Source: Laguncularia racemosa (Eukaryota; Streptophyta; Magnoliopsida; Myrtales; Combretaceae). From it: a stretch of DNA of 64,000 nucleotides. The translations under genes and the position numbers were made by a program. Below are positions 11,635 through 23,003 of the stretch, in pieces (position 1 is the first letter of the stretch; every line of letters starts with the position of its first letter). The stretch lies in NCBI GenBank assembly GCA_037954665.1, contig JBBMOL010000253.1, forward strand, positions 62,001 through 126,000. The letters are read 5' to 3'. Below the pieces are notes generated by a model. That model was not told the DNA's origin. It worked only from the letters and a program-made list of their open reading frames with translations, and made no database searches.

Positions 11635-14600
11635 CACATAACGCAAAAAAAGCACACGCTCAATAATATATAGTACCAATGGTCGCAACATACACCACAC
11701 TTTCATGCACTATAAACGGAGCACATGTGCACAAAACAGGGCATTCACTATTATCTCAACACAAAATCCACAATGAAAAGAATATATATATATATCAAAA
11801 TATCATACCACAATACAGATTACAATATATCATAAAGTTCCTATTCGTCTAGGTCTCATTTTCTTTACTACTCTTAAAAGTCATTAGGTAAATGCGTGGA
11901 ATCAAAATCTTCTCCTAAAATATAAGAAAATGATACTATTACTTACTACTCTTACTAATATTGTCCTATTTAGTATATTTCTAGGAATTTGTACTATTTT
12001 CTAGGTTAGAAACTTATTTTTCTATACATATTAAAATTGTATTTAAATTCTAAAAGTGGGATTTTTCTTTCACGCAAGTGTGATCTAATTTTATAAAGCT
12101 CTCCTCAAGGATTGTGTAAGTGGTCCCAAGTTGCGATTTGGACATCGTACGAGCACTCTATGACAATTTTTTCCTTCTTTTCTTTCACATTTTTCCTTTT
12201 TCCTTTTCCTTTTTTCCTTCCATTTTCATCTTATTCTTATCTTTCTTCCCCTCTCTCTCTCTCGCATTCTTTTGGATTCTTAAAATGATGGAAGTAAGTC
12301 TGTTTGGCTATTTATATTAGTAAATTTTTTTTATTTTCTAGGTTCATTCATTGCACATGGTAATTTATGTAAGGTTAGTAACTTTAGTGTTTTGTCATAA
12401 AATTTTACGACTAAGCTAAATGAGTTATTTTGATTATAAAAATTTACTTGAAATTTTCATTTCAATAGCCTAAACCTATAATTTTAATTTATTTTATTGT
12501 TTATTTTAAAAATTTACAAAGTTTTCTTTTAAATGATTATTTCTTTTAATTTAAAATTATATGGGCTATAAATAAGACTTTTAATATAATTTATTGACTA
12601 ATTTGGTATTATATTTACACTAAATTCTTGGGTTTTACACTTATAGATTAAATAAAGTTAGAGAATCAAAGGATAAATGAAGAAAATTTAAGTGGTTCTT
12701 GACAACTTAAAGGATCTGTCAAAAAGAGCTATTTATAAGGAATAACAGGAAGTAAGAGAATAAGTTAGAAGATGCAACTGCTATGAGTTTAGATGAATAT
12801 AATAGTTTTCATATATACTTTAAATTGGACAAATATTAGTTTCGAAGGCCCAACTCTACTTATTAGATATATTTGGGTAATATGTTTAATGCATTTCACT
12901 AAAGTAAGGGAAATATCCATGGAGATCTAAGTGACTAATTTTTGAAATAAAGAGATTTATTCAATTCATGATTAAGTTTATATCAGTTCTAAAGATTTTA
13001 TTTTGTTACAAGAAGTTTGGTACTAAAAAAGGATTATATTAAATATTTTAGAAGATTTAGGTTTTTGGAATTCAACTTTGAAATAAAAGGATAAGAGATG
13101 AAGTTGTTAATTGCTCCACAAAATCAACAAGAAGCTAAAGTTTATCTAGGTAAACTAAATTTGATCTTTTTAATAAATTTCATGTAGTGGTATCTATCAC
13201 AATATAGGAATGGATCTAGACTATTCTCAATAACAAATTTAACTTCACTTCCATGCCATTACACAAGAATTTCAAAGACATCATAATTAAAATTTCAAAT
13301 TTAGACTCAACAGCCATTAAGCGGATTTTGTGAAATGGCTTAGTCAACTAGAAGATCAATATATCAAGATAACCTTATTAGATTGATCTAGATTAGTTAA
13401 GTAGCCATTGATCATGGAAAAAATATAAATATATCATCGGTTCTTTTTTATTAGATTAGTATAACGATATCAATATAGAAAATTGAGTCCTCAATGATGG
13501 AACTAAAAGAGAAGATTGATACATAAGACGAACCTTTATAAATCACTTGCTTAATTCTCTTTACCATGTCTTTTTGTTTACTGCATTTTAATTATTTATT
13601 TTTACATCATATTTTAGTTAAGTAGTCAAAGAAGATACTTTACTTACAAAAATTTTATAAATAATCAATTCATCCTTCTCCTTTTTTTACTTAACGAGGG
13701 ACCAACACTATTATGAACATCCAATAGGAATTCAATATTATCAATATTCAAAAGCTTGAAAACGCGTCATTCCAACCGGTTTTTTCGCCAAGATTCATGA
13801 GTTAGCATGCAAACTTTTCAACTTTACCTCATCAAAACCGCCAATTTAATTAATAAGCACTTGGAGCGAGATCTATATTTAATATTAGCGCACATTTCCT
13901 TCTCCTTACTTGAGGATTATTATAAAAGAAGAAGCAACCGTTGGACTACAGTTGCTTGACTTGACAAATAAAGTTCATCATAAGATAGAACTTTCATACA
14001 AAAGCAGAAAAGACAAAAGATCCTGGAATGGAAAACGATGACAAGTATTGTTTTTCGCTTCTCCTCCTGATCAACCGAATTGAAAATATAGAGCAAAATA
14101 TTATAGTGCATGATATGAATCTATAATAAATATTAAGAAAAAAATAGCTGCTTATTTATTTAAATTTTTAATGTTTTTTTAACTTTTTAAAATAAAATTT
14201 TCATTATGTTATAAAATCTGTCCACTCTTAACACAAGTCAAATTCTAATACATACATAATAATTATTTCAATGAAATAATATTAGTAAATATATTTAATT
14301 AAATAATATAAAAAAATTTAAATAGCTTGAAAAAATTTGCATACCCACTTGCTCTTGTTAGTGTCTTCTTCTTCCCTACGACTTGTCTGTCCTCTTCTAT
14401 ATAGACTAACCCAAAATTTAAATTTTAACGTCAAGTAACATCAAACTCTAGTTTATTTAATTATTTAGTCATGAAATGAAACTGTCAGAAGTTTTTGTTT
14501 GGTACTGTAGTACCATGATGAGAAGATTCAAACCCGTGGACTTGAATCATTGATCTCGTCTTTAAATATTATTTCTTATATGAAAAAGCTTCTCAAGCTA

Positions 14601-14735
14601 CCAACTACAAGGATTTGATACATACTGGCCGGCTAAAAATCAGAAAATATTATTGTTTTCTCGAGCAGGAACCAGAAATAAGTAATATTTATTTCAAGAC
14701 TATTTCCGGCCACTTTCTTTCAGGAAGTAAATAAT
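11635..14735. other. AT-rich non-coding stretch
   Basis: No gene is supported. It includes a pyrimidine-rich patch (12,160-12,270) that gives an open frame rich in Phe, Leu and Ser, which is compositional. Long A/T runs follow. The segment near 13,735-13,878 has a diverged copy at 17,395-17,580, listed separately. Confidence 0.6.
13735..13878 (+). repeat. Dispersed repeat, copy 1
   Basis: TATTATCAATATTCAAAAGC, a GAGTTAGC-TGCAAACTTT block and AATAAGCACTTGGA recur in the same order and orientation at 17,408-17,583. The two copies are diverged and differ in an internal insertion. No coding was recognised. Confidence 0.65.
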
Positions 14736-15094
14736 GCCGTTAACTCATTCCGCTTGTTTCAATTCATTAATTTGTGGTCCTTATAACTTCCATTAAATAA
14801 ATGTTATGACCATAAAAAATGGAGGACCGAGGAATTGGAGCGAAATGCGTGTGTATCATTATGCCATTGATTCATTCTGCAGGTTTCAGTCCATTAATAT
14901 GTTGTCCTTATAACTTCCATTAAATAAATGTTATGAACATAAAAATGGAGGACCAAAGTATTGCAGCCAAATATGTGTGTATCATTATGCCATTGACTCA
15001 TTCTCCGGGTTTCAATCCATTAATATGTGGTCCTTACAACTTCCATTAAATGAATGTTATGACCATAAAGATGGAGGACCAAGGGATGGGAGGG
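14736..15094 (+). repeat. Tandem repeat, about 126 bp, three copies
   Basis: Copies start at 14,736, 14,863 and 14,989 (spacing 127 and 126). Each has GCC(A/G)TTGA-TCATTC, TCCATTAATATG, TGGTCCTTATAACTTCCATT, ATGTTATGACCATAAA and ATGGAGGACCA. TGGTCCT and AGGACCA in each unit can pair, so each unit is a potential stem. The third copy is cut short after GGAGGACCAAGGGATGG. Confidence 0.9.
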
Positions 15095-16805
15095 CTAGAT
15101 GTAGAATATGAATATGAGACGAGAAGATGGATTTACTAGGATTGAAAAATAAATTAAAAACAGTATTGTTTTCTCGAAGTATTTTCAACTAACATTGTTG
15201 TTATAGTTTAAATTTTGAGTTTATTTGTATGGTGGAGGAATCACGAGTTCTAAAGAAGACGACGACACTAGAAAGAGAAAGTAGGGTTTGCAATTTTTTT
15301 CAAGATTTTATTTTATTTTATTTTTTATTACTCAATCAAATATATTTAACAACATTATTCTACTAAATTAATTTTGTGAGCTTATTATTAGAAGTTAATA
15401 GGTATCAAAAAAAAAACAAATTTTATAATGGACTTAATAGAAGTTCTCTTTTATAAAGCTTATAAAACATTAAGGACTTCAAAAAGAAAAAAGAAAAAAA
15501 AATAAAAACTCAAAAAAAATTATAAACAACAATAACTAAATTTTTATTTTTCTCTATATATATACACTAACATTATACAACACTTAATGTAATAATATAA
15601 TTTCTCATTACTATGCAAAATATAATATATCGTATAATAAACAATACATATAAGATTAGTTATATATGTATATGGTATATATTACAATATAAAGTATAAA
15701 TGACATATATACAATAGAATAGCATATACAATATATATGAACTAATAAATAAAATTTATTATATTAAATAATATAATTATATATATTATAGTATTATAAT
15801 ACAATAGATGACAAGTATTGTTTTATTGCTCCTTGCTCTCCACCTTGATTGAGGACATGTGGAAGTTGGTGCCGAATTGCGTAAGTAAATAGAAGAATTA
15901 TATCTATGGGGAGAAATATGATTTGGAGTAAGCTGTCAGGAGGACGGACCACTCTGCTATGATTGTATATACTTTAAAATTCGCTTATTGAAACTATTAA
16001 TTGCATTATAATATATCGATATGCTCACCTAAAAGGATGAGAACATATCATTCACGATGCGTAGTTCATGTGGATACAAGAGATGGTAAAATTTAAAGTA
16101 TTCAAAACGCAATATACTTAGGATATCCAAACATAAAATACCATCATGAGTATCTTGTAAGAGTCATATTCAAATAGATTATTAATGTTTTAAATAAAAT
16201 AAAATATAATAACTATTTTTTTTATTTTAAATAAGTACAAATATTATTATTTATATGGAGAATTCCAAAATTTTCTCTTAAATTAGACTACTCTTACAAT
16301 TAAAGACTTGAACTTTGCGATTTCTAAATATTAAATTAAACTATTTCTTGCTAGTATTAGTGATTCCATCAATTATACAATGTTGACAATAACAAATAGT
16401 ACAATGTTGCCCACCAAAGCTACATTCCCGATGCATGTTGCTAAGTAGCGACGTGCATCACTAACAGGCAATTAAAAATCGCCATCGACTTATTATTATT
16501 ATTATTTTGCTACGGATTTCAATTCGCTAATTGAAATTGCCAGACTAGCTAAAATTTGTACCAGTGATATATCACTAGTAATACATATTCCACAATATGT
16601 ATGTTTATAAGTATTAAAAATACTAAAAGTGTATTATATATAATTTATAATATCTATTATTTATGAATATAATATATAACATACATCAAATAAATGTAGG
16701 GTATATGGAGTTCATTTCATAGAAAATCATACCATATCTAAAGCCATCCAACCAATAGATTTTAGATCGTATAATTGATATTCAAACAATTCAAATGATA
16801 GATTA

Positions 16806-16841
<36 letters not shown>

Positions 16842-17407
16842 TACTTTATCCCATACATAGTTTTTATACAAATGTCCAAAAGCCGCTCTAATAGCACTTA
16901 GGCATAAAAAAATTACCAAAAGAAACTGCCATAAGTCACAAGAACATCCCAGTTGCCCACTGAATCAATCCCATCGGCCACAATCTCATGCCAATACACC
17001 AACAATACCTAGTTTCAATCGTCCCTAGTGGCGATGGCGATCAGCTGTCCTTATGGGTCTCATGCTCCGGCTACATTCTTGTCCATTTTTTTTCGTCTGC
17101 TCGTCTTCTACTTAAATCAGGGTTTTGTGTGAATTTAAGCTACCTATTCAGCATTTCATATGTCAACTCTCAAATTCGATCACTAAGCCGTTTTGTAGCC
17201 CAATAGAGTTGACAATACTCTCAATGGGAGAGTGGTTCCATTCATCCCACTTCTTTGTCGAAGTTATAATACCATATATCGCCGGGGGAAATCATCTATA
17301 TGACCACTTCTTTCCCATTTATCTACATTTGAGGGTCATAGGAGATTTCGTCAGAAGAAGTATATCATTGTATAATATTATTCTTAACATCAAAGAAGGA
17401 AATTATA
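15095..17407. other. AT-rich non-coding stretch
   Basis: No gene is supported. GATGACAAGTATTGTTTT near 15,804 recurs from 14,036, which suggests another duplicated segment. A run of AT dinucleotides lies at 16,808-16,839. Open frames at 16,988-17,520 have no recognisable domain and end in the dispersed repeat. Confidence 0.6.
16808..16839. repeat. (AT)n microsatellite
   Basis: About 16 uninterrupted AT units. Confidence 0.95.
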
Positions 17408-17583
17408 GTATTATCAACACTCAAAAGCATGAAACTTATCGTTCCGGCGAAGTTTGCCTGCCAAGGTCCAAGGGTCGCGAATTAGCGTGCAAAGTTTTTG
17501 CCAAGGTCCAACAGTCGTGAGCTTAGCTTGCAAGCTTTCAAATTGACCTCATTCAAATCTCCAAACTAATAAGCACTTGGAAT
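17408..17583 (+). repeat. Dispersed repeat, copy 2
   Basis: Diverged copy of 13,735-13,878. A GCCAAGGTCCAA...GTCG phrase is doubled inside this copy (about 17,461 and 17,499), which accounts for its extra length. Confidence 0.65.
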
Positions 17584-17605
17584 TATAATTGTATAATATA
17601 CTATT

Positions 17606-18006
17606 TGATGCAGCGAATTAGTGTGAAGATACAAGATCAATCGATGATTGATCTTCAAATTCAACAGAAAGTAATAAAATCTCTCTCTCAAACTATTTTC
17701 AATTCATAATATGTGATAACATATAACTAAAAACAAAAGAATGCTATAAAAACCTAAAAGTGGATCAATACGGTCTTCAGCACGAGCGTGTAAAAACCTA
17801 TGTATCATTCTGTTAGCATTTTCCTTCATCTTGGATATGTTTGTGAACATGCCCTGCCAACATGCCCCCTAGCATGGCCATCCTAGCCACTGTATCACTC
17901 AATATGCCCACCAGCATGGGCGTGTTGATCTCCGTGTTCGTGCCGCTGTGCTGGCTCCCCTGTCTCATTAATCCATGCTAATGCTCATCTGTTTTACTCC
18001 ACATCA
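17606..18006 (-). repeat. B2 3' LTR
   Basis: Begins TGATGCAGCG and ends CATCA on the + strand. Direct repeat of 22,022-22,354 (shared GATCAATCGATGATT, AAATCTCTCTCTCAAACT, ATCAATACGGTCTTCAGCA). It is longer than its partner because the other copy lacks a segment around 17,860-17,940. Confidence 0.85.
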
Positions 18007-18020
18007 TTCTCTCCCACTTG

Positions 18021-18885
18021 AGAAGAACTCAACCTTGAGCTCTCTTCTGGATACAAAGGTACATTGTTGGGGTAAAAAGGAAATAGATTAGCCATACTGA
18101 ATGTTTTTGAGATGCCCATACTATTAGGCAATCTAACTACATATGCATTGTCATTAATCCTCTACACTATTTGGTGCGAGCCATACTTCTTCAATTGTAG
18201 CTTACTATACTAGGGATGCAACCGAGGTGGGTTATAATAGGATACCCGCCCCTACCGACCCGATAAAAGCCCTATAAAGTTTGATCCTATAAGGTTTGTG
18301 ATAGGGTTTGAAACATGGAATAAATTCCAATAAGGTTTATGGTTGGTTTGTGGGATTTAAAACAAAACCTGATGGGAAAACTTGATTCGATAATTTTTTT
18401 AAAAAATAATAAATTAATATTATAATTTATAATTAGTATATTTTATTTTATTATTATTATACTTTTAATCAATATATTTTTATATATTATTTTATTTTTA
18501 TATTTTTAATTTTTATATTTAATTTCTTTCTTCTTTCCATTAAAATTAGATTAACAATAAATTAAATAAATGATATATGAAAATAAGTTGAAGTATAAAA
18601 AAAAAAAAAATTACCATTCAGATTGGGTTGAAGTCACTTTATTTGCTAATTTGGTCGGGTTTGGGTCGAGTAAAAAAATAAACCCTATTAAGTTGAGGCA
18701 AGTTTTTGGTATATAATTTTTTGCCAGGTCGGGTTCGGATTTCAATGAACCCGACCAGTTTACATCCCTATGCTGTACTTTTCCACTGGAAAACTTTCTC
18801 TTCGCAAGAATACCGTCACTTGATCACCCTCTAAGAACAATTTCATACTACTATGTTTACTTATTACTGCTTTGTACTTGACATT
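18021..18885 (-). pseudogene. B2 integrase C-terminal remnant, split by a hAT insertion
   Basis: The - strand of 18,025-18,210 and 18,771-18,885 aligns with the B1 integrase C-terminal region (58,340-58,645): the same GPYQIVQKIND-like segment and the same FSIGKYNKL-like segment are recognisable. A 560-bp element has landed between them. The frame has stops and is a relic. Confidence 0.75.
18211..18770. mobile_element. hAT-like non-autonomous element (TAGGGATG ends)
   Basis: Terminal inverted repeats TAGGGATGCAAC and, inverted, TAGGGATGTAAAC. Flanking 8-mers TACTATAC (18,203-18,210) and TGCTGTAC (18,771-18,778) differ only by two A/G transitions and fit an 8-bp hAT target duplication. The inside is AT-rich and non-coding. 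Near each end it carries GGGT/ACCCG words (TACCCGCCCC, GGGTCGAG, GAACCCGACC). Confidence 0.85.
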
Positions 18886-18957
18886 TTCTTTCCCTCACAA
18901 CTCTACTATTAATACCTATTTCACACTCGGCATATGTACAGTTTTCGAGTGTTTAAT

Positions 18958-19808
18958 TTTGAGGAAGGAATGTCCCTCTACCTTAGAAGGTTTAGTACCA
19001 TTCACTAACTTCAAAGATAAGAGAGTAAACTTCACCCCATCCTTTTCGAACTTGTACACATTCTCCTGACTCGTATGCTAAGCATTGACATCATACTTCC
19101 AAGACCTACCAAACAAGTGAAAGGCATCCATATCCACTATATAACAGTATATTTCATCCCAGTATTTACCAATAGAGAATGGTACTTTGCAGCACTCTCT
19201 AACCTTAATCTTCACTGCTAACTTAGTCAACCTAATGGTATATGGGTTGGGATGCTTTTCTATTAGTAACTTCAACGCTTATACTACTACTCTACCTATA
19301 ATATTTTCACAACCGTTGCTATCTACTATCAATTCAAAGATCCTTCCTTCAATTGTGCACTTTATTACCCCCAATGAGAAAGATGGGATTAATTGATGAG
19401 TCTGCTCTTCTCTCTTTGGTGCAAGCATCAATTTCCTTACTACAGTAGCTTGCTCATCATATTCATCTTCCTCCTCGAAGTACTTATCACCTCCATCAGG
19501 CTCGCAATTAATCTCATCTTTCTCATCTCTCTCCACTATATTAATTTCTCTTCTATTGGGACATTCATTGAATCTATGTCCAGGTTGCTTATAGCAGTAA
19601 CACTTCCCTAATATCAGCTTCACATATAGATTATTTTGTCTTGGTGTTTCCTTTGTTTCAACTCGCATCTTGCCTATGGTTCTCTCTTCTTCCTTTTCAA
19701 TAACAACCCTTAGCAACTCAAATGTGGGTTTACTCTTTTCAACTATAGGTCTACTTGAACCTTCAACTCCAAACCTACTATTTCCACCATCAAATCTACT
19801 ACTTTGTT
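18958..19808 (-). pseudogene. B2 gag 3' end and protease remnant
   Basis: In element orientation it has a CX2CX4HX4C zinc knuckle (CYCYKQPGHRFNEC, about 19,600) with all four metal ligands present. An Asp/Glu-rich linker follows, then a protease-like stretch FELIVDSNGCENIIGR (about 19,335), where SNG replaces the usual SGS. The post-protease block with PFSIGKYWDEIYCYIVDMDA is at about 19,170. The frame is cut and joins integrase-tail sequence instead of RT. The upstream part of gag is separated from it by the hAT element at 19,817-21,076. Confidence 0.85.
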
Positions 19809-19816
19809 CTTGTAGC

Positions 19817-21076
19817 CATAGTTGTCAAAATCGCAAGTCAACTCGCATGTTTCTATGATTTTACGAGTTAGTGAGCACATTCCTAGTCAACTCGCATGTA
19901 AAAACATTTTTGAGCTAAAATCTTAGTAAAATCGCAATTTTGAACGATAAAATTGTCAAAATCGCGATTTTACTACATTTCCACTAATTCCACAATATTG
20001 CACAACTAAGTAAAATTTCAACCATCCGAATTCGAATGAACAAATACGTAATAATAGCTATTCATAGCTCAAGCCCAAACTTTTAATAAACAAATATGGG
20101 CTTAATTGTTAAAAGCCCTCTAACGTCTAGGGGACGCTACTCCATTGAAACCTTTGCTGGGGCGGCTTTCCTGTCATATGAGAGTATGAGTCATACCCCA
20201 ACATGTTCATCAGTCATCACTCTTCTCTTGTTAGTGTGTTGCGTTGCATTGAAGTCTTTATGTTTGTGTTCGCTGATTGTTAGTCTTCTTGTTCCTATTT
20301 ATGATCATGTTCATATTAAAGCATTCATGTTTAATTGCTACAACTTTCCTTATTTTAATTAATATTTTTGTAATAGTAAATAAAATAAAGGGTAGATAAC
20401 TTTAACTTTATAAGAATTTTTTATATTTTTAATTTTATAGAAAAGGTATAAATGTATTTATATTTCTATCTTTTCAATATATCATTCTCATAGTTAAGTA
20501 ATTGTGAGATATTGTTAAGTAAATATATTTTGAATTAATAATCACGAATAGTGTAAAACTTTACCTAGTAATATATAATTTTGAAGGTGTTTTTTGTTAT
20601 AGTATCTTCTTTATTATGTACTTTTAATTAGTAGTTATTTGTCATTTTTTAATATTACTCATTTCTAATAGTATATCTTCGTTATCAATTTTTATTTATT
20701 TGTAATTTCTTAAAGTCACAATTGGTTTTTAAATTTTATCTATTATCTTTTAGCTTTTGTATACATAACTAAGTGAAACTTACTTTATACATGATTTATC
20801 ATTTTAGAAATAAAATATCTATATTATACAACTTATGCTTGATTATCTATATTATGACTTTTATTGCAAATTTGCAATTTACGGCTAAAATAAACGCTCA
20901 ATCTCCTTATTTCTATTATTTATTATATTTTTAATGACTATTGTAAATAAATTTATAATATTTGAAAGTTATTTTACATAGGTTGTAGAAACTTACATTT
21001 CTACGTTCCGTTTCTACATTCCGATTCTACGGACCCTTTAGCGATTCTACGTAAAATCGCGATTTTGACAACCTTG
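19817..21076. mobile_element. hAT-like non-autonomous DNA transposon with 8-bp TSD
   Basis: The left end is CATAGTTGTCAAAATCGC and the right end, inverted, is CAAGGTTGTCAAAATCGC (16 of 18 identical). Both are flanked by CTTGTAGC (19,809-19,816 and 21,077-21,084). It splits the gag of B2, whose two halves match B1 gag on either side. GTCAAAATCGCGATTTTAC recurs just inside the left end. There is no transposase. The block 20,095-20,340 is less AT-rich than its surroundings and of unknown origin. Confidence 0.9.
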
Positions 21077-21084
21077 CTTGTAGC

Positions 21085-21990
21085 ATCAATTCAGCCCTAA
21101 GTGTCATGTTTTTAGCCTCATTCAAAGTCTGCATAACATGTACCCCAATTTTGTCCCGAATATGTAGTTGCAAACCATCTAAATATTTAGCCACCTGCTG
21201 ACGTTTACTTTCCCTCAAGTCATTCCTCTCTACTAACTAGATGAATTCTACGATATACTCATATACAGTCCTCTGTCCCTGACAACACCTTTGATATAGT
21301 TGAAAAGGATCTACTCATAATTGGGAGATAAGAAATCTCACTGGAGCAATTGCTTTATTCTATACCATATTCTCATGAGTTATTTACCCTCATGATACCA
21401 CCTACTCTAAAACCTCTTCCACTAAGAAGTACCCACTTTCAATCTACATGTTACTAATTTCACTCTCCTTCCCTCATAAATTTTCATATATTCAAAAAAT
21501 CTATCTATTTTGGCAATCCAATCAATAAAATCTTCAATATTTAAATTACTGTTAAAGTTGGGAATATCGACCTTCAACTTGAATTCTCCGCTATCTCTAA
21601 AGTCGCACCTACCATCATATCTCCTATATCTACCACCATCACCACCTCTCCTATATGGTCGTTCTTCCACAAACAACACCTGGTCCTCCTCCAATGAAGC
21701 TTCATCATACGTATGTAACCTACGATTTGCAACTACAAGTCTAATAACTAGATCGCCATATGCATACTTTACCTTAGGTTACGTCCCACCACCGTCCTTA
21801 TCTTTGTTGGCATCAAATCCCATCACATTGAAATGCTCAATCAGGCTATCAAAACATTGTTCTAAACATTAGAATCTCTTATCCATGTTATTCAACACCA
21901 GCCTTTGATCCTACAATTCGATTTATAGGCTTCCACATCCCAAGCAATGTCTAAAACGTAACTGCCTACTAAATTGACATCTCTTGACAT
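21085..21990 (-). pseudogene. B2 gag pseudogene, 5' part
   Basis: Element-orientation start ATG at 21,990 (MSRDVN...), matching the B1 gag start. Segments FKLKVDIPNFNSNLNIEDFI (about 21,580), RRVKLVTCRLKVG and QQVAKYLDGLQLHIRDKIGV (about 21,190) match the Retrotrans_gag domain of B1. Frameshifts and stops break it into at least three pieces, and the hAT element ends it at 21,084. Confidence 0.85.
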
Positions 21991-22007
21991 TATAGCAAGA
22001 ATTTCTC

Positions 22008-22019
22008 GCTCTAATACCA
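22008..22019 (-). other. B2 primer binding site
   Basis: The - strand reads TGGTATTAGAGC, two bases after the LTR end. It is the tRNA-Met type with one C-to-T change from TGGTATCAGAGC. B1 and C1 have the same variant. Confidence 0.85.
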
Positions 22020-22021
22020 AC

Positions 22022-22354
22022 TGACATAGCAAGTTAGCATGAACAAACAAGATCAATCGATGATTAATCTTCAAACTCAACAAAAGGTGACAAAGCTCTC
22101 TCTCAAACTATTTTCAATTTGTAATATGTGATGAGATACTACTAAAAACAAAAGAATACTTTAAAAACCCTAAAACGTGGATCAATACGGTCTTCAGCAT
22201 GAGCCTGTAAAAGCCCATGCATTATTCTGTGGACATTTTCCTTCGTCTTGGACACATTTGTGAACATGCCCCCTAGCATAGCCGTGCTAGTTGCCATCTT
22301 GGTTCTCGTGTCTTATTCATCCGTGTTGATGCTTGTTTGTTCTACTCCGCATCA
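22022..22354 (-). repeat. B2 5' LTR
   Basis: Begins TGACATAGCA and ends CCGCATCA on the + strand. Shorter than its partner (333 against 401 bases) through internal loss near 22,270-22,300. Confidence 0.85.
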
Positions 22355-22782
22355 CTGTTAGACATTTCCCTTGGCCTTACTTGAGACAAAAAAAGAAACG
22401 TGTTGGCTTACTTCAATTGCTTAATTTGAGGAATAAACTTCATCATGGAATATATAGAATTTTCATGCAAAACAAATAAGATGAAAGATCTGACAAATGA
22501 TAGCGATTTTAAATATTATCTAATCACTTTCGCTTTGGTCAATCCACTTAGGAAATATATGAATGAAATAGGGAAAGAAATAGTAAAATATAAGACAAAT
22601 TGAAAATCCACCCTTTAAATTATTAATCAGTTATGGATGAACTTTTTAAACTCTTAAAGTATGATTTCAACTTTTCGTAATTTTTTTAAATTGTATAAAC
22701 ACTCCAAATTATTGTCAAAGCACCTTTATTATTTATAATCTTTTTTAGCAGTAGTATTCAAATTTTAATAATTATTCAAAGT

Positions 22783-22791
22783 TTATATATA
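22783..22791 (+). promoter_or_regulatory. Possible TATA box of the subtilase gene
   Basis: TATATATAG followed by a (GA)n run, about 215 bases upstream of the start codon. Position and composition suit a plant TATA box, but the surrounding DNA is AT-rich, so chance occurrence is likely enough to keep this tentative. Confidence 0.4.
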
Positions 22792-23003
22792 GAGAGAGAG
22801 AAGGAAACCTCACTTTATGAGTTTAGAGGATCTATAGCTTCTAACTAAAAGCTGTACTTGTAATCATCCCAAATTGTAATGTGATGATGTCAGTATAGAG
22901 TTAAAGCAAGGTAGTCCTATAATTGGTCATAGATGTGTGCAACTATCTAAGTCCGTACCTCCTACAAGCTCTCCGGAAAAAGCTAAGCTATACGGCGACA
23001 AAC

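Larger units (their letters stand above)
17606..22354 (-). mobile_element. B2: Ty3/gypsy element without RT-integrase core, with nested hATs
   Basis: LTRs at 17,606-18,006 and 22,022-22,354, flanked by CTATT (17,601-17,605) and CTGTT (22,355-22,359), a TSD with one mismatch. In element orientation the order is 5' LTR, PBS (22,008-22,019), gag, zinc knuckle, protease, then directly the integrase C-terminal region, a purine tract (18,007-18,020) and the 3' LTR. Compared with its relative B1, the whole RT-RNase H-integrase core (about 2.4 kb) is missing, with the join between about 18,886 and 18,958. Two hAT-like elements sit inside. It lies about 650 bases upstream of the subtilase start codon. 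Confidence 0.88.

Noticed and set aside
12120..12320. 66-residue Phe/Leu/Ser-rich frame as a membrane peptide
   Set aside because: It comes from a pyrimidine-rich patch with no coding support on either side.
16988..17520. Two overlapping frames of 72 and 131 residues
   Set aside because: No recognisable domain. The second runs into a dispersed repeat that is non-coding at its other copy (13,735-13,878).
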